Of a DNA stretch of 64,000 nt, positions 10,640 through 24,000 are shown piece after piece. Source of the DNA: Perca fluviatilis (taxonomy: Eukaryota; Chordata; Actinopteri; Perciformes; Percidae); NCBI RefSeq assembly GCF_010015445.1, contig NC_053120.1:15241597-15305596 (forward strand). The letters run 5' to 3'. A program made the position numbers and the translations under genes. Within the stretch, counting starts at the first letter, position 1, and each line of letters opens with the position of its first letter. Under the pieces are notes generated by a model. It did no database searches. It was given only the letters and a program-made list of their open reading frames with translations, and was not told where the DNA came from.

Positions 10640-13600
10640 GAGGAGCAATGCAGAGTCATTTTATAGCTGCTTGTTTACAGCAGCAGCTCTGAACCATGGA
10701 GAGATAATGCAGGTTGTCACCAACCATCCCATTGATTTACCTCACTGGGTTAATGTATAATCATCAGACAAGCCCACTCATATTATCAGAGTCTCTCAGT
10801 GCAATACTAACAATGGAAAATCTGTTTTTCACCTGCAATGAAATCAAGAGATGGAAAAAGTATTCTTTAACCATCCGTCTGTCTTGTCTTCACTTTGAAT
10901 TCAGAAAAAGTTTCTGTGGAGACACTGATATCTTTTAATGTAGTGAGACTGCCTGTGACTGCTTGATTTGTGATGTATAACTAGAGGCTCATTTCACCCA
11001 TCAGCTAAATAAATAAAAACCTGAAATGAAAATGAAAATAAAAACTAGTCTGCCCACATACAGAGGTAAATAAGTGCATAGAGAGCTGACACACATACGT
11101 ACTGTCAACTTAACAATAGCAAGTCTTATCTCAGGGTTAAGGTGATAACCTGTGTACATGTGGTGTTATCTCTGCATTACCAGCACTGAGAACTTTTCAA
11201 GAGCAAGACATGCTGTGATTAATCAGAATCTGATTAAGGACTCCAAATGATTACACTTCTCAAATTATACTGAAGGCCCAAACACAGATGTTTGCTTCAA
11301 TGATATCACGTTTTGCTTTAATGTCAGCAGGGATTTTTTTTCAGAGTAGGCATAAAAAAACTTGTACTATTTGACTTTTATTACCCTGTCTTGACGGTCG
11401 CTGATATAGGACTTTTGCAAGTTTTAGTTTTTTTGTTTTTAATTCGCAGAAATTTTAAAGCGAAACTAAGGCAATGAATGCGGATCTCTGTTGCAGCCAG
11501 TATTTAAGTGTCCAATCATAAACATGTATAAAGGTCTACAAGTATGAAAGCTCTGATTATGTAGAGTTCTTTAATCCTATGATGGTTTGGGATGAAAAAC
11601 AAAAAGATACAGCTGAACACTTTCAAGCTTCTTGTGTTGTACTCTTGTTTTCTTTTTAAATGAAGCATGATCATCCTTCTGTTTGCCACCTATTGACCTT
11701 CCCGGATTACTAGCTACTAGACATAACATATGTCACATATGTCGTATGCTGAGGAATCAGAGGATGGTTCTGCTATGTAGAAAATCACAGGTCAACAGGT
11801 GGAATAAATGAGATTTCAAAATATGATCTCTAATATTACAAAAAATTACAACCACTTTCTCTGAAATTGATTGATGGCATTTAATACTAACCGTATTAGG
11901 TTAGTATTAAAGCAGTAAACACAATATTGACAAAGGATCACCTCATAAAGATGATATGGTTAACAAGTTAGCAGTTACCTGTTTACACATTCAGCAGACA
12001 TTAGCAAATCAATATTCATTCTCTTTTAGCTTTTAACTCCTGAGGAAAATATCTGGCTCTTTAGCCACAAAATGCTCCATTATGTATATGCAGTTTGGTG
12101 TGGGGCAGGGTATAGAGTTGGTTTATCAGAGCCTGATGAGAAACAAGCCTGATAAGAGTGGTAAGACTAAACCAAGAACTAAAACACTGAGCTGAAAAAT
12201 TCTAAAGCAAGTTTAGAAACCATATAAATCTAAATCCTGCCTGTCATCACCATCACATGGCACCTTCATTTCAGCAGCTATGGTAAAGCTGGTCAAGCGT
12301 TTGTAACTTCCTCTTGTCGAGACAAGCTGTAGTTACAGAACAAGAGAAAATTTACAACAAACGGCTTTACTTTCATCCTCCTAAACTCAAATGTTAGTCA
12401 GGTCACAGCATGCATGTTCTCTGCTCACTCACCCAAAGACTAAAAATAGAGCCTGTGGTTTAGAAATGATAAAAAAGCACAGGACATATTTGACTTCAGG
12501 GCATGAACAGTGATATAGGGACCATTTAAACTCTTTGCCTTCTCTTTCTTTATCTCACTCTTTGTTTTCTCCTCCCTCCCCACAAGCTGTTTAAATTTTA
12601 CACACCAGTCAACTTTATTGCTCTGTGCAGCTGAGTTTATAACCTGCATGCCTCCTACAGGGTGGAAAGCACCTGAGATAGTGCACACAAAAAACAAAGT
12701 CAGTGAAAAAGGCTTAATGGATTCTAGGTACGGCACAGTAATACAGTTACATAACAGTTACATTGAGCTTAAATTAAAGATATGCAATGGGCAGGACACC
12801 ATCAAAAATATGTTTATTACTGTAATATTAAACTGCAGTCTTAAATGCAGTTGGTGAAGTGCACATTGGTTTATCTCCTATTAGACAAACTCAGGATGTT
12901 TTGTTTCTATTGTGACCACATAATTTGTGGAATGCCTCAGGGGTCAATATGGGATACATTTTTATTTTCTTATTCTATATGCTCCTTCTTCAACTGTGTC
13001 TCCCAAGAATTACATTTATTACTTCTTTTTTTAAACCAAGTACATTCTGATCATAATGTAATGATTCAGTGTATTGAGTTCAGTACCAATTTTGTTTCCG
13101 ACGAAGGAAGCACTACGTTTTTGTACTGCACAGAAGTTGTAGGGAGTTGGTCAGGGTGACTTCTGGGCGTTGCACATGTGGATAGGTTTAACCAACTATA
13201 GCACTCTGGTTAAGGTTGGTGAAAGATCCTGGTTTAGGTTAAATGTTAGTAAAGTTAGCACATCAACTCATTTTAAACTTTTTTAATGTTTAACCAAGGC
13301 AATGATCATTCACTAACCTTGCAAGTCCTGTAAGGGCCTAATTATCAACATGAAAACGTTTTTTCATGCTTTAGTTTCTATGAGTGGATATTATATCACC
13401 AAAGCAGATAACGTAAAGGAAAACAAAAGTGAGCATTTTACAGATATGTTCAGTAACAACCTTTAGTGACTTGGCAGATATGTTTATTAGCAATGTTTCC
13501 TCATTATGTTGATATAAAATGTAATTCATGTAGCATTATGTTTCTACTAACAAATGTATTCGCTGTTGTAAATTGGTAAATTTGCATTCAAAGATGCATC

Positions 13601-16159
13601 ATGAAGACCGGACAGGAATACTTTAGACTTTAGTGTAAAAATGTTGTCTCTTATAAAAGTCTCAAGCGATAAGATGTAATCTACTGTGCAGAAATTTACT
13701 CTTTCTTCCAGCAACTGGCCTGGGCAAACTGTATTCCCACCTTTATCATCCATTTATTCAAAGAGGAACTTAAACAGTGCGTCTCTGTGCAGATTTTTGC
13801 TGTTCACACGGACTCACATGGAAGGAAAACAAACTGTAAGACAGGAAAACATTTTGAAAAAGTGTGAACAGAGCTTCAATAAAACACTTTGTGCAGCAGT
13901 GTGAACATGGTGACATGTCTGCACACTGAACCTCCCACAGCTTCTCCACAGAACTTCACAGTGACACAGGAAAACATGGCTGGACTGACATTTACACAGG
14001 CCAGTGCACAGCTGCATGTGGACATGTATACATACTGAATCTTGAGTCAGGGATGCAAGCCCCCCCCAGCTCCCCCCATCACACCACCTCATCCCAAATG
14101 AGCCAATGGGAGAAGCACAACACACCTTTGTGCTCTGGTCTCCTGGAGCTCCACATACCAAGACTGCCTGTGGTCAGAAAACACACACACGCACGCACAC
14201 ACACACTGTGAAAATACAGAGTAAAACTATCACCTCCAGTGATTCATTATAAGGCTAAAAAACATTATTATCTGAAAAGTGACAATTTTTTCCTTAAATT
14301 ACCATATTTTCATACATCTTCTTCACAATGAAATGGGACACGTATTGTGCTGTGCAGGTTTATGAGGATTAAACAGCTTCTGTTTTTGTTGCTATTCACA
14401 AAGATGTTTTTGGTGTTGTGCCTTTTTTGTCACAACTAGTGTACTTATGTTATAGGTTTACTGCCACCTTTAGTGCCACATAAAGTACATTTTGGAACTT
14501 TTGCTTTAGAGACAAGTAAACCAACAGTGAGCCTGGGGGTGGATGCCTGTCGCTGTTGAGAAAGTGTAAGGAATTATGAAAATGTAGGTAAAAATTATGG
14601 GATCCATTACCTTGATAAGTGCAGCTTTTGCGAAGAAACACTGCTAATCAAAGCCAAACAAGTTGCCTACTTGTGGGAAAGAGCAAAGACCACCAACATA
14701 AATCAGTTACTCAAGGGTTTTTCCTTAACATAAATGTTAAGAACAAATATTTCACTTCTGTTAGGCTTGTTTTCTGAAATTCAGCAGCATTAGCATTAAT
14801 AGGATGAGTGTCCACCACATCACAGGCCAAAACAGCTGTTTATTGCCTCTATCTTTTGCTGCCATCCCAATTTGTTTACCTTTTTGGTAAGTCAGGACAG
14901 AGAAGCTCTATGTGAACCTCATCATGTCCGTACAGGAGCACAAGGCACAACAAGATGCAATGACATGGACAAGGAAATCAAATCAAAACCTCAAAACATG
15001 TTATTCTTTTTACCTCGAAAGCATTAACATTGACAGCTTTAAAAAACAACTGATAAGAAGAGGCTTCACACAGCACTTTCTAAGACTATGTTAGGTCCAG
15101 AATCAGGGTCAAGGCTAATTGTCTTGCTCAAAGGACTGAGAATGTTGCTCATCAACTTTTCCTGCATAGATTTATAAGTCTGAATTTAAACCTGCAACTT
15201 TTTCCAGCTATGGATGTGCTTCTCTGAGCTTTAGATCACTGCTGCCATAAATAAGTTCTCTGTGGGAAAGGACACAGTAAGGAGACACAGGGGAGGGACA
15301 GTAGCATCATTTGGGATTAAGACTAGCATAGAAACCAGAATTACCATCACACTTGAGGACATTACATTTGTAAACTTTTCTTGTTCAGGTGATGAGGCAT
15401 ATCTATCTGGTGTATTTAAAAACAGAATCAGCCTTACCTATGGTATATCGCTGATCTGCCTTCAATCAGTCCATCTGCCCAGAGACATGGTCAAAGTGCT
15501 CAATGTACAGAAAACATAAACCTAAGACATCTATGTATATTGTTCATTGACTAATTCCAGTCTGCTTAATCTGAGTCCAAACCGGACAAGGCTGTACACT
15601 GGAGAGCACTTACTGTATCCTTGAACAATTAACTAAACTCAGTTCATTTCTACTTATTGTTTATGACCACAAACACTATCACTTTAAAACAAGTTTTTCT
15701 TGTGTCCTTAAAAATAATCTGGATAGCAGCCTGTGGATATGTAGACATCTAAATGTAAATGTCTGTAACCAGAACATCTCAAGCTTCCGAAACTTTCTAA
15801 AATTAGCAGTGTCTTAAAATGCATGTAAAGTGCTCTGTGCATTAGGATAATGTGGAAGAGACATGACTAGAAGAAGAAGTTAAAGAGTGTGTAAGTCAGA
15901 TGGGCAGTGACATTTATCTTCAACTCTGTCCGCCTCGGTCAGTCACCACAATTATCAAAACTTCAACTTTACTGTAACCAAGTCGTTTTTATTTACCCTA
16001 AATTTAATTGTTTGTGAAAGTTTCTTTACTTTTACTTTACTTTAAGTTATTTACTGGTGAAAATGATTTGTTCAATTTGTTTTGTTTCACATTTCCAGTT
16101 TGTGGTTCTGTTAAAAAATCAGTTTTTATAATTTCCTTATGTAATCTGCAATTACTGGG
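10640..16159. other. No gene supported
   Basis: Mostly single-copy AT-rich DNA. Noted: a perfect 12-bp inverted repeat at 11881-11910, a short CA tract at 14184-14207, and a C-rich patch at 14059-14090. Open frames of 60-115 codons show no family motif and no exon pattern. Confidence 0.4.
11881..11910. repeat. Perfect inverted repeat (12-bp arms, 6-bp loop)
   Basis: TTAATACTAACC, GTATTA, GGTTAGTATTAA. It could form a hairpin in RNA or DNA; no other function visible. Confidence 0.9.
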
Positions 16160-16846
16160 TAACGCCGCCTTCACACTGGCACTTGAAATCAGCTCTGTAA
16201 TACGCAATGCGCCCCCAGTGGACGTCGTACTACACCGTCGAAAGCGTCGGAAGTGAATAGAGGAGAGTCGGAGAGACTAGAACGACTCATTCTGTCAGTG
16301 TCCGAATGTCCAGTTCTCTATGACCTCTCATCTGAGGGCTATAGAGATATAAACAGAAAGGCTGCTGCGTGAAGAAAAGTTGCCCAGGATGTTGATATGT
16401 TAGGTCAGTTAAATGTGATAGTGGTATAATGTCATGTTTGATGTCTGTTGCTAACCAACTTAGCCATAGCAGGTATCCTATGCATTGTTTCTGCACGGAA
16501 GAACTTTTCTCATACTCCAAAATGAATCGATTACATGACAACATATCGTTATGAAATCAATATTTATTTTATTAAAAGTTAAGAATTCTGATTTGTTTAT
16601 CAGTACCATAGCAACGCTAACTTCCGCTGGGATTGTCGGATAGGAACCGCCCGTTGCCTGTCGTACGAGTTCAACTTTTTTAACGCATCCAGATGACCAA
16701 TGGGCATGATTTTTTTCGTACCGTGACCGCACTTGTTCGCATCGGTTCGGACCCATTCGCATGCGGTCTGCGAATCTCCATAGGAAATGAATGACTTCCG
16801 GTCAATTCGCAGCCATATCTACTGTGCCAATGTGAAGGCAGCGTAA
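16160..16846. mobile_element. Harbinger-type MITE with TAA target duplication
   Basis: Left end CGCCGCCTTCACACTGGCAC (16163-16182), right end inward CGCTGCCTTCACATTGGCAC, 18 of 20 matching, flanked on both sides by TAA (16160-16162, 16844-16846). A 3-bp TWA target site indicates PIF/Harbinger. No coding remains. Confidence 0.8.
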
Positions 16847-17773
16847 GCGTGACTGGGCGTACATGATACTGACCTCTTTGACCCATTTTCAAAATGATTT
16901 ATCCTACTGATCTATTAACTAGCATTCTTCAGTTATTCTCCTTACTTAGTGTGAGTGCTCTTGAGCAAGGCAGTTCACCCAGATCTTTGGGCCCTGTTTT
17001 TTAATAGTTTAGTTGTGTTGCTTTAAGAGCTAAAATGGTTCACATGAACCACTGCTTTAAATCCACCTTACTGATGTCATCATATCATGACAAATAATTC
17101 AAATTTAAACATGACTTTATTGATGCATTTGAAATAAAATGATGTGGTCTTATGGGAAAAAGAAGAATTACTCAATCTCACTCTGTTGCTCCCATTATTC
17201 TTTTCTCAAATCTCCAAACTTGACCGTAGCCCATGTTTGTCTCTTCATCTAAATCTTATTGAAAGTGACAACAACTCTGTTTACATGGGGGCTCTTCCCT
17301 CAATTAGTCTTTGTTTTACTTACTCATAAAGTCTGACGTCAGAACCCAGGATAGCTCTTCCTCCCGAGGGACCACCAGAGGATGAGCTGTGAGAAATAAA
17401 CATGGTTTTAAAAAAAAGAGTTAGATAGTTTCTGTGTTTACTTTGTCGGATGTGTGATATAACCTATAGAGCTGGGGCAATAACAAAATAAAGTTGACCA
17501 CCAAAATTGACTGCTGTGGGATACCATAGTGAACAGGATGAAATATCTGCCAAATAAGATCTGAAGTCCATGCTGAGAGTGAGACAAATAGTCCCCCTGT
17601 TTAGCAGCATACAAATATTTAAACATTAAACTACATAACTAAACTACACAAATTATAATGTAGTTGTAAGATATAAGGACATTTTAAGGTTTCTATTATT
17701 ATATAATAGGACATATTTTATAATTACAACTGTGTTTTACTATATTGTTATAGTCTATACAGTCATTATCTGA
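16847..17773. other. No gene seen; one CRE-like palindrome
   Basis: TGACGTCA at 17334-17341 is a full CRE consensus, without other promoter signals. Otherwise unremarkable. Confidence 0.4.
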
Positions 17774-18567
17774 TTATGCACTAGGGCTGTAGTCAAGTCC
17801 ACCTTTGTCTTGTCCAAAACAAGTCCAAGACCAGGACTACACAGAATGACACAGAGTCAAGACCGAGTCCAAAGAGGTTCAAGTCCAAGTCAAGACCGAG
17901 TCCAAACGAGAGACAGTCAAGACCGAAACAGAAAAGAAAGAATCCCCTTCAAGACCACTTACTTACCTGTTCATTATTTATGTGACGTGAGAGACAGTAT
18001 ATTTTCTATTTTAAGATGATCATTTTGCTCTTATTATTTGGAATGATAAAAAAAGCAAGTGCAAAGTACAACACTGTACGGTCAAATTATGCCATATTAT
18101 TTTACATCACATTTTAGATGTTCAGTCTTTTTATTCTGGTGTAACAAGAACATTCTGGACTGCCAATGGAAAATATAGCAACAACAAGCAATACAGGTGT
18201 CACTAAAAAAACTGACATGTTCCCATTCTTGAACTTAATACTTAAAGAATCCGGAGTACAAATTGCTCACTGACATTGTGTTTGTGGCCAAAATGAAAAG
18301 GATTGATGCCTGATGATTGAGGTATATGATGCAGCCAGGTGTATACCAGGGGACCAATGCCCATCCTAGATGGATTTTGAATTAAACCAACACCTGTTTT
18401 CTAAACAAGCGAGCTTCATCACTGGTTTTGTTTTGATGGAGGAAGTTACTTTAGAAAAATAGCATATAGTGCTGGACTTGGTCGAGACCAACTAAAATAT
18501 TTGGCAAGTCCAAGACAAGTCCGAGACAACAGAAAAACGTCTCAAGTACTACAGCCCTGTTAAACAC
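17774..18567. mobile_element. hAT-type MITE, 778 bp, with 8-bp target duplication
   Basis: Left end TAGGGCTGTAGT at 17782, right end ACTACAGCCCTG at 18559. Flanks TTATGCAC (17774-17781) and TTAAACAC (18560-18567) match at 6 of 8 positions, as expected for an old hAT target duplication. The interior is built of AAGTCCAAGAC words. Confidence 0.8.
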
Positions 18568-19945
18568 CAGCCTCCACAGAGGAGTTGTTGACAAATAAAT
18601 TAATAAACACTAATATCTGCTTACAACTACATCATAGTGGGGTATAAACTATTTATTACATGTTTATGTACTGCATTTACAAAATGTTTTAAAAATACTA
18701 CATTTTTAACTAAATGGGGGGACTTGAAGTAAAGTGTTGACATTTTCTTTTCTAATGACCTGACAACATGGTCATCATGTCTAAAACACATTTCTAAGTA
18801 ATGCTTGTAATTGGATTGTTCCTCAGCACATACAGATACTATATAATGTAAGAGCCAGTTAGCACCAAACAAGCTCAATTTATTATTGTTGTCAGCAGCT
18901 CAGTCTTTCACCTCTTCAAATCAAACCATCAAATTGTAGAAAAACAGGACTGTTTAATTGACTGTCATGGACAGACCAAAAACAACTTCTTTCTTTCTAT
19001 AAGCCACAGAGGCATGAAAGTCACGGACAACCAATAAACAAAGCATGAATAATCTGGAATCTTAAATCAGAGATGGGTTTATAGTCTTCATTTTTAATTC
19101 CTCCAAGGAAAGTCAACTGATATCTTGAGATAGATATAATGTGTTTAAAGTCATCTTCTGAATGAATGTAAGGGGACTGTCAAAGGTAAAAAAATTTGTG
19201 TTGTGGTATCCAAATACAGTATATTTCCCTATCTGCACCACATGGCACCAAGCAAAACTGAGTGACACTGTTTACTAACATATAATATCTAGATACTTTA
19301 GTGATAAATCTTCCACTATGCAACATCAGAAGGAAGATTTACAGAAAGTTAAAGGCAAGTCTTGTTTAAGGGCAGTTGTTATTGAATTCAGCAGGAATTC
19401 TGGCTGATGGTTAAATGTCTCTTTGGTCATATAAAGAACATTTTTCAGAAGAGCTTTTGTAACTGCCTTATGTAAACTGCAATGAATGAATAGGAGTGAC
19501 TGGGCACTGAACTCTTTAACACTCTATAAAATCATTCACCTCATGACCTATTAACATATAACAAGAACACCAGAATAACTGCTGTGTCTTCCCAATAAAT
19601 ACATTTGAGCCAGTAGACAAAAAGCAAGTCTGTCTTTTTCCAATTACACACTTAAATTCTGCTACTCTCCATCATTTGTTGTTGAGTTCAGGCAGGGCAG
19701 CTTAACATGGACCCCTAATGTCTCAACCAACCACAGTCCACCGTCTCTCCCTGCAGGGAGTTACACCTCCCCTCAGCAGATCAGATCATTCCAAACAAGG
19801 AGCCTCTCATGGCAGGGCAACAACAAGTTCTAGACAGGCCGAATTGAATTACACTTACAATAACATTTACATTTTAGGCCTTTAGTGGATACCCTTATAC
19901 AGAGCCGTTGGCAGTGTGTGCAGGAGTACAGTAAGCTTCAGTTCC
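18568..19945. other. No gene seen
   Basis: AT-rich single-copy DNA, only short random open frames. Confidence 0.4.
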
Positions 19946-21013
19946 GACAGTATGGAGGAAGTATTCAGATCATTAAAAGCAGCAATACCAAACTTTAAAA
20001 ATACTCCATTAAAGTAAAGGTCCTGCATTCAAACTTTTATTGAAGTAAAAGTACCGAAGTATAAGCAACAAGAAGTATCAAAAGCAAAAGTACTCATTTT
20101 ACGGAATTTCCCTCATCATATTATTATATTATTGATTCACATACAAGCATTGCTTTTATTTTGTAGTGTAGTTGGTCGAGGTGGAGCAAATTTTTACTGC
20201 GCCATACACTGGAGTAGTTTATTTATAACAATGCATCATTTTAGAAACTGATTATATGTTTTGTTTGTAAAATCCTAATATGAAAAGTGACTAGCGACTT
20301 TAGTTGTATATAAGATGTAGTGCAGTAAAGGGGGTTGCGTGCAATCACGGAAGGCTCGTATCATCTGGATGCGCCGACAGTGTTGTTGTCATAACTTAGA
20401 ATTCCTCATGGGGGTGACAGAAACTACGCACTATAGCTTTTAGTAAAGTAAAAGAAAGTTTTACTTAAAGGTGCTCTAAGTGATGTGACGCATTTTTTAG
20501 GTTACAGAATTTTTTGTCACATACATATAGCTGCCTGTCCCCTGAACACACTGTAAAAAAACACGGTCTCTGTAGACAGCCCAGGCTCCACAAACGGCAA
20601 CAAAAACAAACTGCGCCAACCTGCTCAACGAACCATAACAAACAGTGTTCCAGCCAATAACCGACAAGAAGGAGTTGATTGACTCATGAATACGTATTGT
20701 GGAAGTAGCCTGCGTGCTAACGCTGCTAGAGTGATGGCTCAACCAGCTCCTTCTTGTCTGTTATTGGCTGGAACACTGTTTGTTATGGTTCGTGGTGCAG
20801 GTTGGCGCAGTTTGTTTTTGTTGCCGTTTGTAGAGCCTGGGCTGTCTTCAGAGACCGCGCTTTTTTTACAGTGTGTTCAGGGGACAGGCAGCTAGCGGAT
20901 AGTGAGGAGATGTTTGCTGTATGTGACGAAAAATGTTGTAGCCTAAAAACGCTTCACATCACTTAGAGCACCTTTAAGTATTTGAGTAAATGTACTTACC
21001 TCCTGCACTACTG
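19946..21013. mobile_element. hAT-like MITE interrupted by a fold-back element
   Basis: Starts CAGTATGGAGGAAGTATTC and ends GTACTTACCTCCTGCACTACTG (first 20 bases considered). The AAGTATTCAGATC and AAAGTACTCATTTTAC words mark a very common fish MITE. Related partial copies are at 27908-28225 and 49060-49455. It is split at TTAA by the element at 20465-20977. Confidence 0.7.
20465..20977. mobile_element. Long-inverted-repeat (fold-back) TTAA element, 513 bp
   Basis: Begins TTAAAGGTGCTCTAAGTGAT and ends with its inverse, ATCACTTAGAGCACCTTTAA. Almost the whole element is two arms of about 220 bp (20469-20686 and about 20735-20973) that are inverted copies, so it can fold into a long hairpin. 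TTAA bounds both ends. The mirrored open frames on opposite strands come from this palindrome. Confidence 0.85.
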
Positions 21014-24000
21014 AAACATTCCCATCTTCCTGTAATAACAGTGTGCACACTTGTGATGGGAGTCACACAGTGCAAGATAAAACAGGAACGTTAACATCAT
21101 AATGATGCTTGCACACATTGGGCAGTTTTAATGTTTGCTCTCGTACTGTTGTTGTTGAAGATTTTTGATGAGGCCTAAACAACAAGCACAACACAAATTG
21201 CTGCAGCTTTAGTCAATATGAAACCAACTTCACCACAGCTTTACACTGATAGCTGATCACATTTAACAGTCTGTTGCTTCACACACAAATTAAGTTTTTG
21301 GGCAAGTTCAAGCAGGATGACAATTATCATACTGCTTCTCGTCTTATTTTCCATTTGGATGTGTTCACAGACTTTCCTATCATCCAATGACTGTCTTAAC
21401 TGAAGAATATTTAAAGGATTTGTGCACAATTAGGCTGTCTTGAAATTATAGTGAGATGAACATTGAAACAGTATTTGCTTGATATAATCATTCCTCCTGT
21501 TTATACTGGCCATTAGGATAATTTCCTAACATACCTCCAATGTATGTGATGGGGGGACAAAATCCACAGTCTTCGTTCTGTGTAAAAAATATATTCAAAT
21601 GTTTATTAGAAAAGAGGTTGCGCTTAAACAATGGGATTGTCAGTGGAGTGCCAAACCCAAAAAAATCCGGTGAGCATGTTGCCAAAAAAAAACGTGAAAA
21701 GCCAGCATCTCACATTTCACTTCATCTTCAAAAGCTTATCTGAAATGAATATGAGGCTTTAGTAGCCTGTGTTATTTAACAAGGAACAGCAAGGAAACAC
21801 AAGGAAACACAAAGAGAGAATTTGGTACTATAAAGTCAGTTTCTGACGATACTCACTTGTTTGTCAACTCAGACTGCTGAAGACTCATTATCTTCAGAAA
21901 AAAAACTTTGAATGCATTTTTGCACAAAATGAAAACTGTGGATTTTGTCTCCCATCATTTCATTGGAAGTGCACGTCTCCTAACAGCTAGTATGAAAAGG
22001 AGGAATGACTACAGAAAGCATAAACTGTTTATGGACACCTGAATATTGTTTCAAGACAAACTGTGAACCTATCCTTTAAACCACCCGTGCCAATACTCCC
22101 TCTATGGGGATCTTTGGTTGGCTGCTATTTAAAGGAAAAACTCACAACAATAGAACAGCAGCTGGCACAGATTCAGGCTGAACTTAATTGATCTGATTTC
22201 AGTTATCTTTCACATGACTGAGATGGCACATCAAGTGCATGGTGTGTAAAAGCACATGGTGTGTGTGGTGGCATTAAAGTGCTAAGAAAGCTTCTCTACT
22301 TTACAAGCAAGAGTCGCTGCAGTTTATCTTAAGTCTCCTTCTTCTTCCGTACATTTCAACATTATTCAGGATATTGGACACGAGCTCTGCCACACACCCA
22401 TCCTGCTTTAAGATTATTTACATCTGACTTGTCCAGCGTTCATTGGACATAGTGTTCTCTTGGTCCTGGAAAGCAGGACGATTTGGCAACAGGCTCAAGT
22501 CCAAACTTACTCGTCTCATCAGCTTACCCCCGCAATTGTTTTTCTGCTCTCAGTTCTTTCAGAGAGCTATGTGCTAATCTTGAGCTCCTTCCAAGAAAAA
22601 TACATTCCTGAACGCTGCTTTCATGTTTGTCACATTATGAAGGAGAAAGGTTTTCCCTGCAGACCTGGCAGGCAGCCAGCTCTCCCAACAAAATAACCCG
22701 GCCACGTGCACCGTCGCGTGGGATGGGAAATAACTTCATATGTCTTCTACGCATATAACACACAGGGAATACATTTGCACCATCTGACCAATTCACTGTG
22801 TATTTGAACAGGTAACCCCAGTCTGCTGGCTGAAACTACACTTGGTTCGTTGATGCCGCTGACAAGTGATGCCAGAAAATAAAAGTTAGTTTGAATTTAA
22901 AGTGTTTTATTTATATGGTACAAATTCCAATTTATTTTGCTGTCCAATTAAACCATGCATCTTCTGCAGCATAAAAAGTTGGTATGATTAAGTGTTCCCT
23001 AATGGATAGAGAAAACACTGCTACATCTTAAGCAAAAAAAAAAAAACATTTAAAATCCCATTGGATTATACGAAAAATGCATTTTCACATTTAAAACAGG
23101 GCTGTTGTTTACTTCAGGGGCACGTAATATTACTACATTATCTATAATGCATCACATAGATTCTCATAATGAGCTATAATGCTCTACAGATCAGTTTTAT
23201 CTAATTTGTTATTCATCTTCGTTGTTATAAGTTATCTAATTTGATACATTTTGTTAAATGTGTGTCTGTATATTGTAAATTAAACCTAAAAAAGGGGCAT
23301 AGGCCTGAGTTTCAGTCGAAATTTTAATAAATTCATCCCGCCCACCAGAACTAAATACAAATGTACGAAATGTTTCCCCTCGTAGATGGAGCAGCAGGGC
23401 TGCAGTAATTCACTGTCATAAACAGTGTTGACAGAGTCTAAAATATACTACCTACTGTCTGGCTCACTTGCCAATAGTTGCTTAACTAAGAAACAATATT
23501 GTCAATAATGTCTGGTTCTCGTCAGGTTTTGATTTTAGATTGTGAGATAATCACTTCTTTTTATATCTGATCAAATCAAGCTGTGGCTTGTGTTGATGGC
23601 ATTTCAACATACTGAAGATTTATGTATTGTAAAAATCCATCACATCATGCATTTTGGGCTCTGTGTGGAGCCTCCATTGTACTGAGGAAGATTCCCGAAC
23701 AAAGAGCGCCACAGAGCCCTGAAACAAAGAGAGACAGATCATAAGCAACACAAAGCAACAAGTAGATTTTGTGGAACTACAAACGTGGGAGGAGCAGATA
23801 TAAACAAAGCTGCTCTTTTTGCATGCTGTTTGGGGATGTTGTTCCTACATGGTATTTTACCCCTTCCAGAATATTCTGGGGAGCAGAGTGGTGCGCAGGG
23901 CTCTGCTGTCTGCTCTGTGACCCCTCTGAAGTTACACTGATTTCCATGAAGCCTTGGAAAGGGAGGGGCGCTGAAAGCCGATCCCCCGTCTCTTTAGCGT

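Noticed and set aside
20497..20966. Pair of mirrored open frames on opposite strands
   Set aside because: They arise from the two arms of the fold-back element and are not genes.
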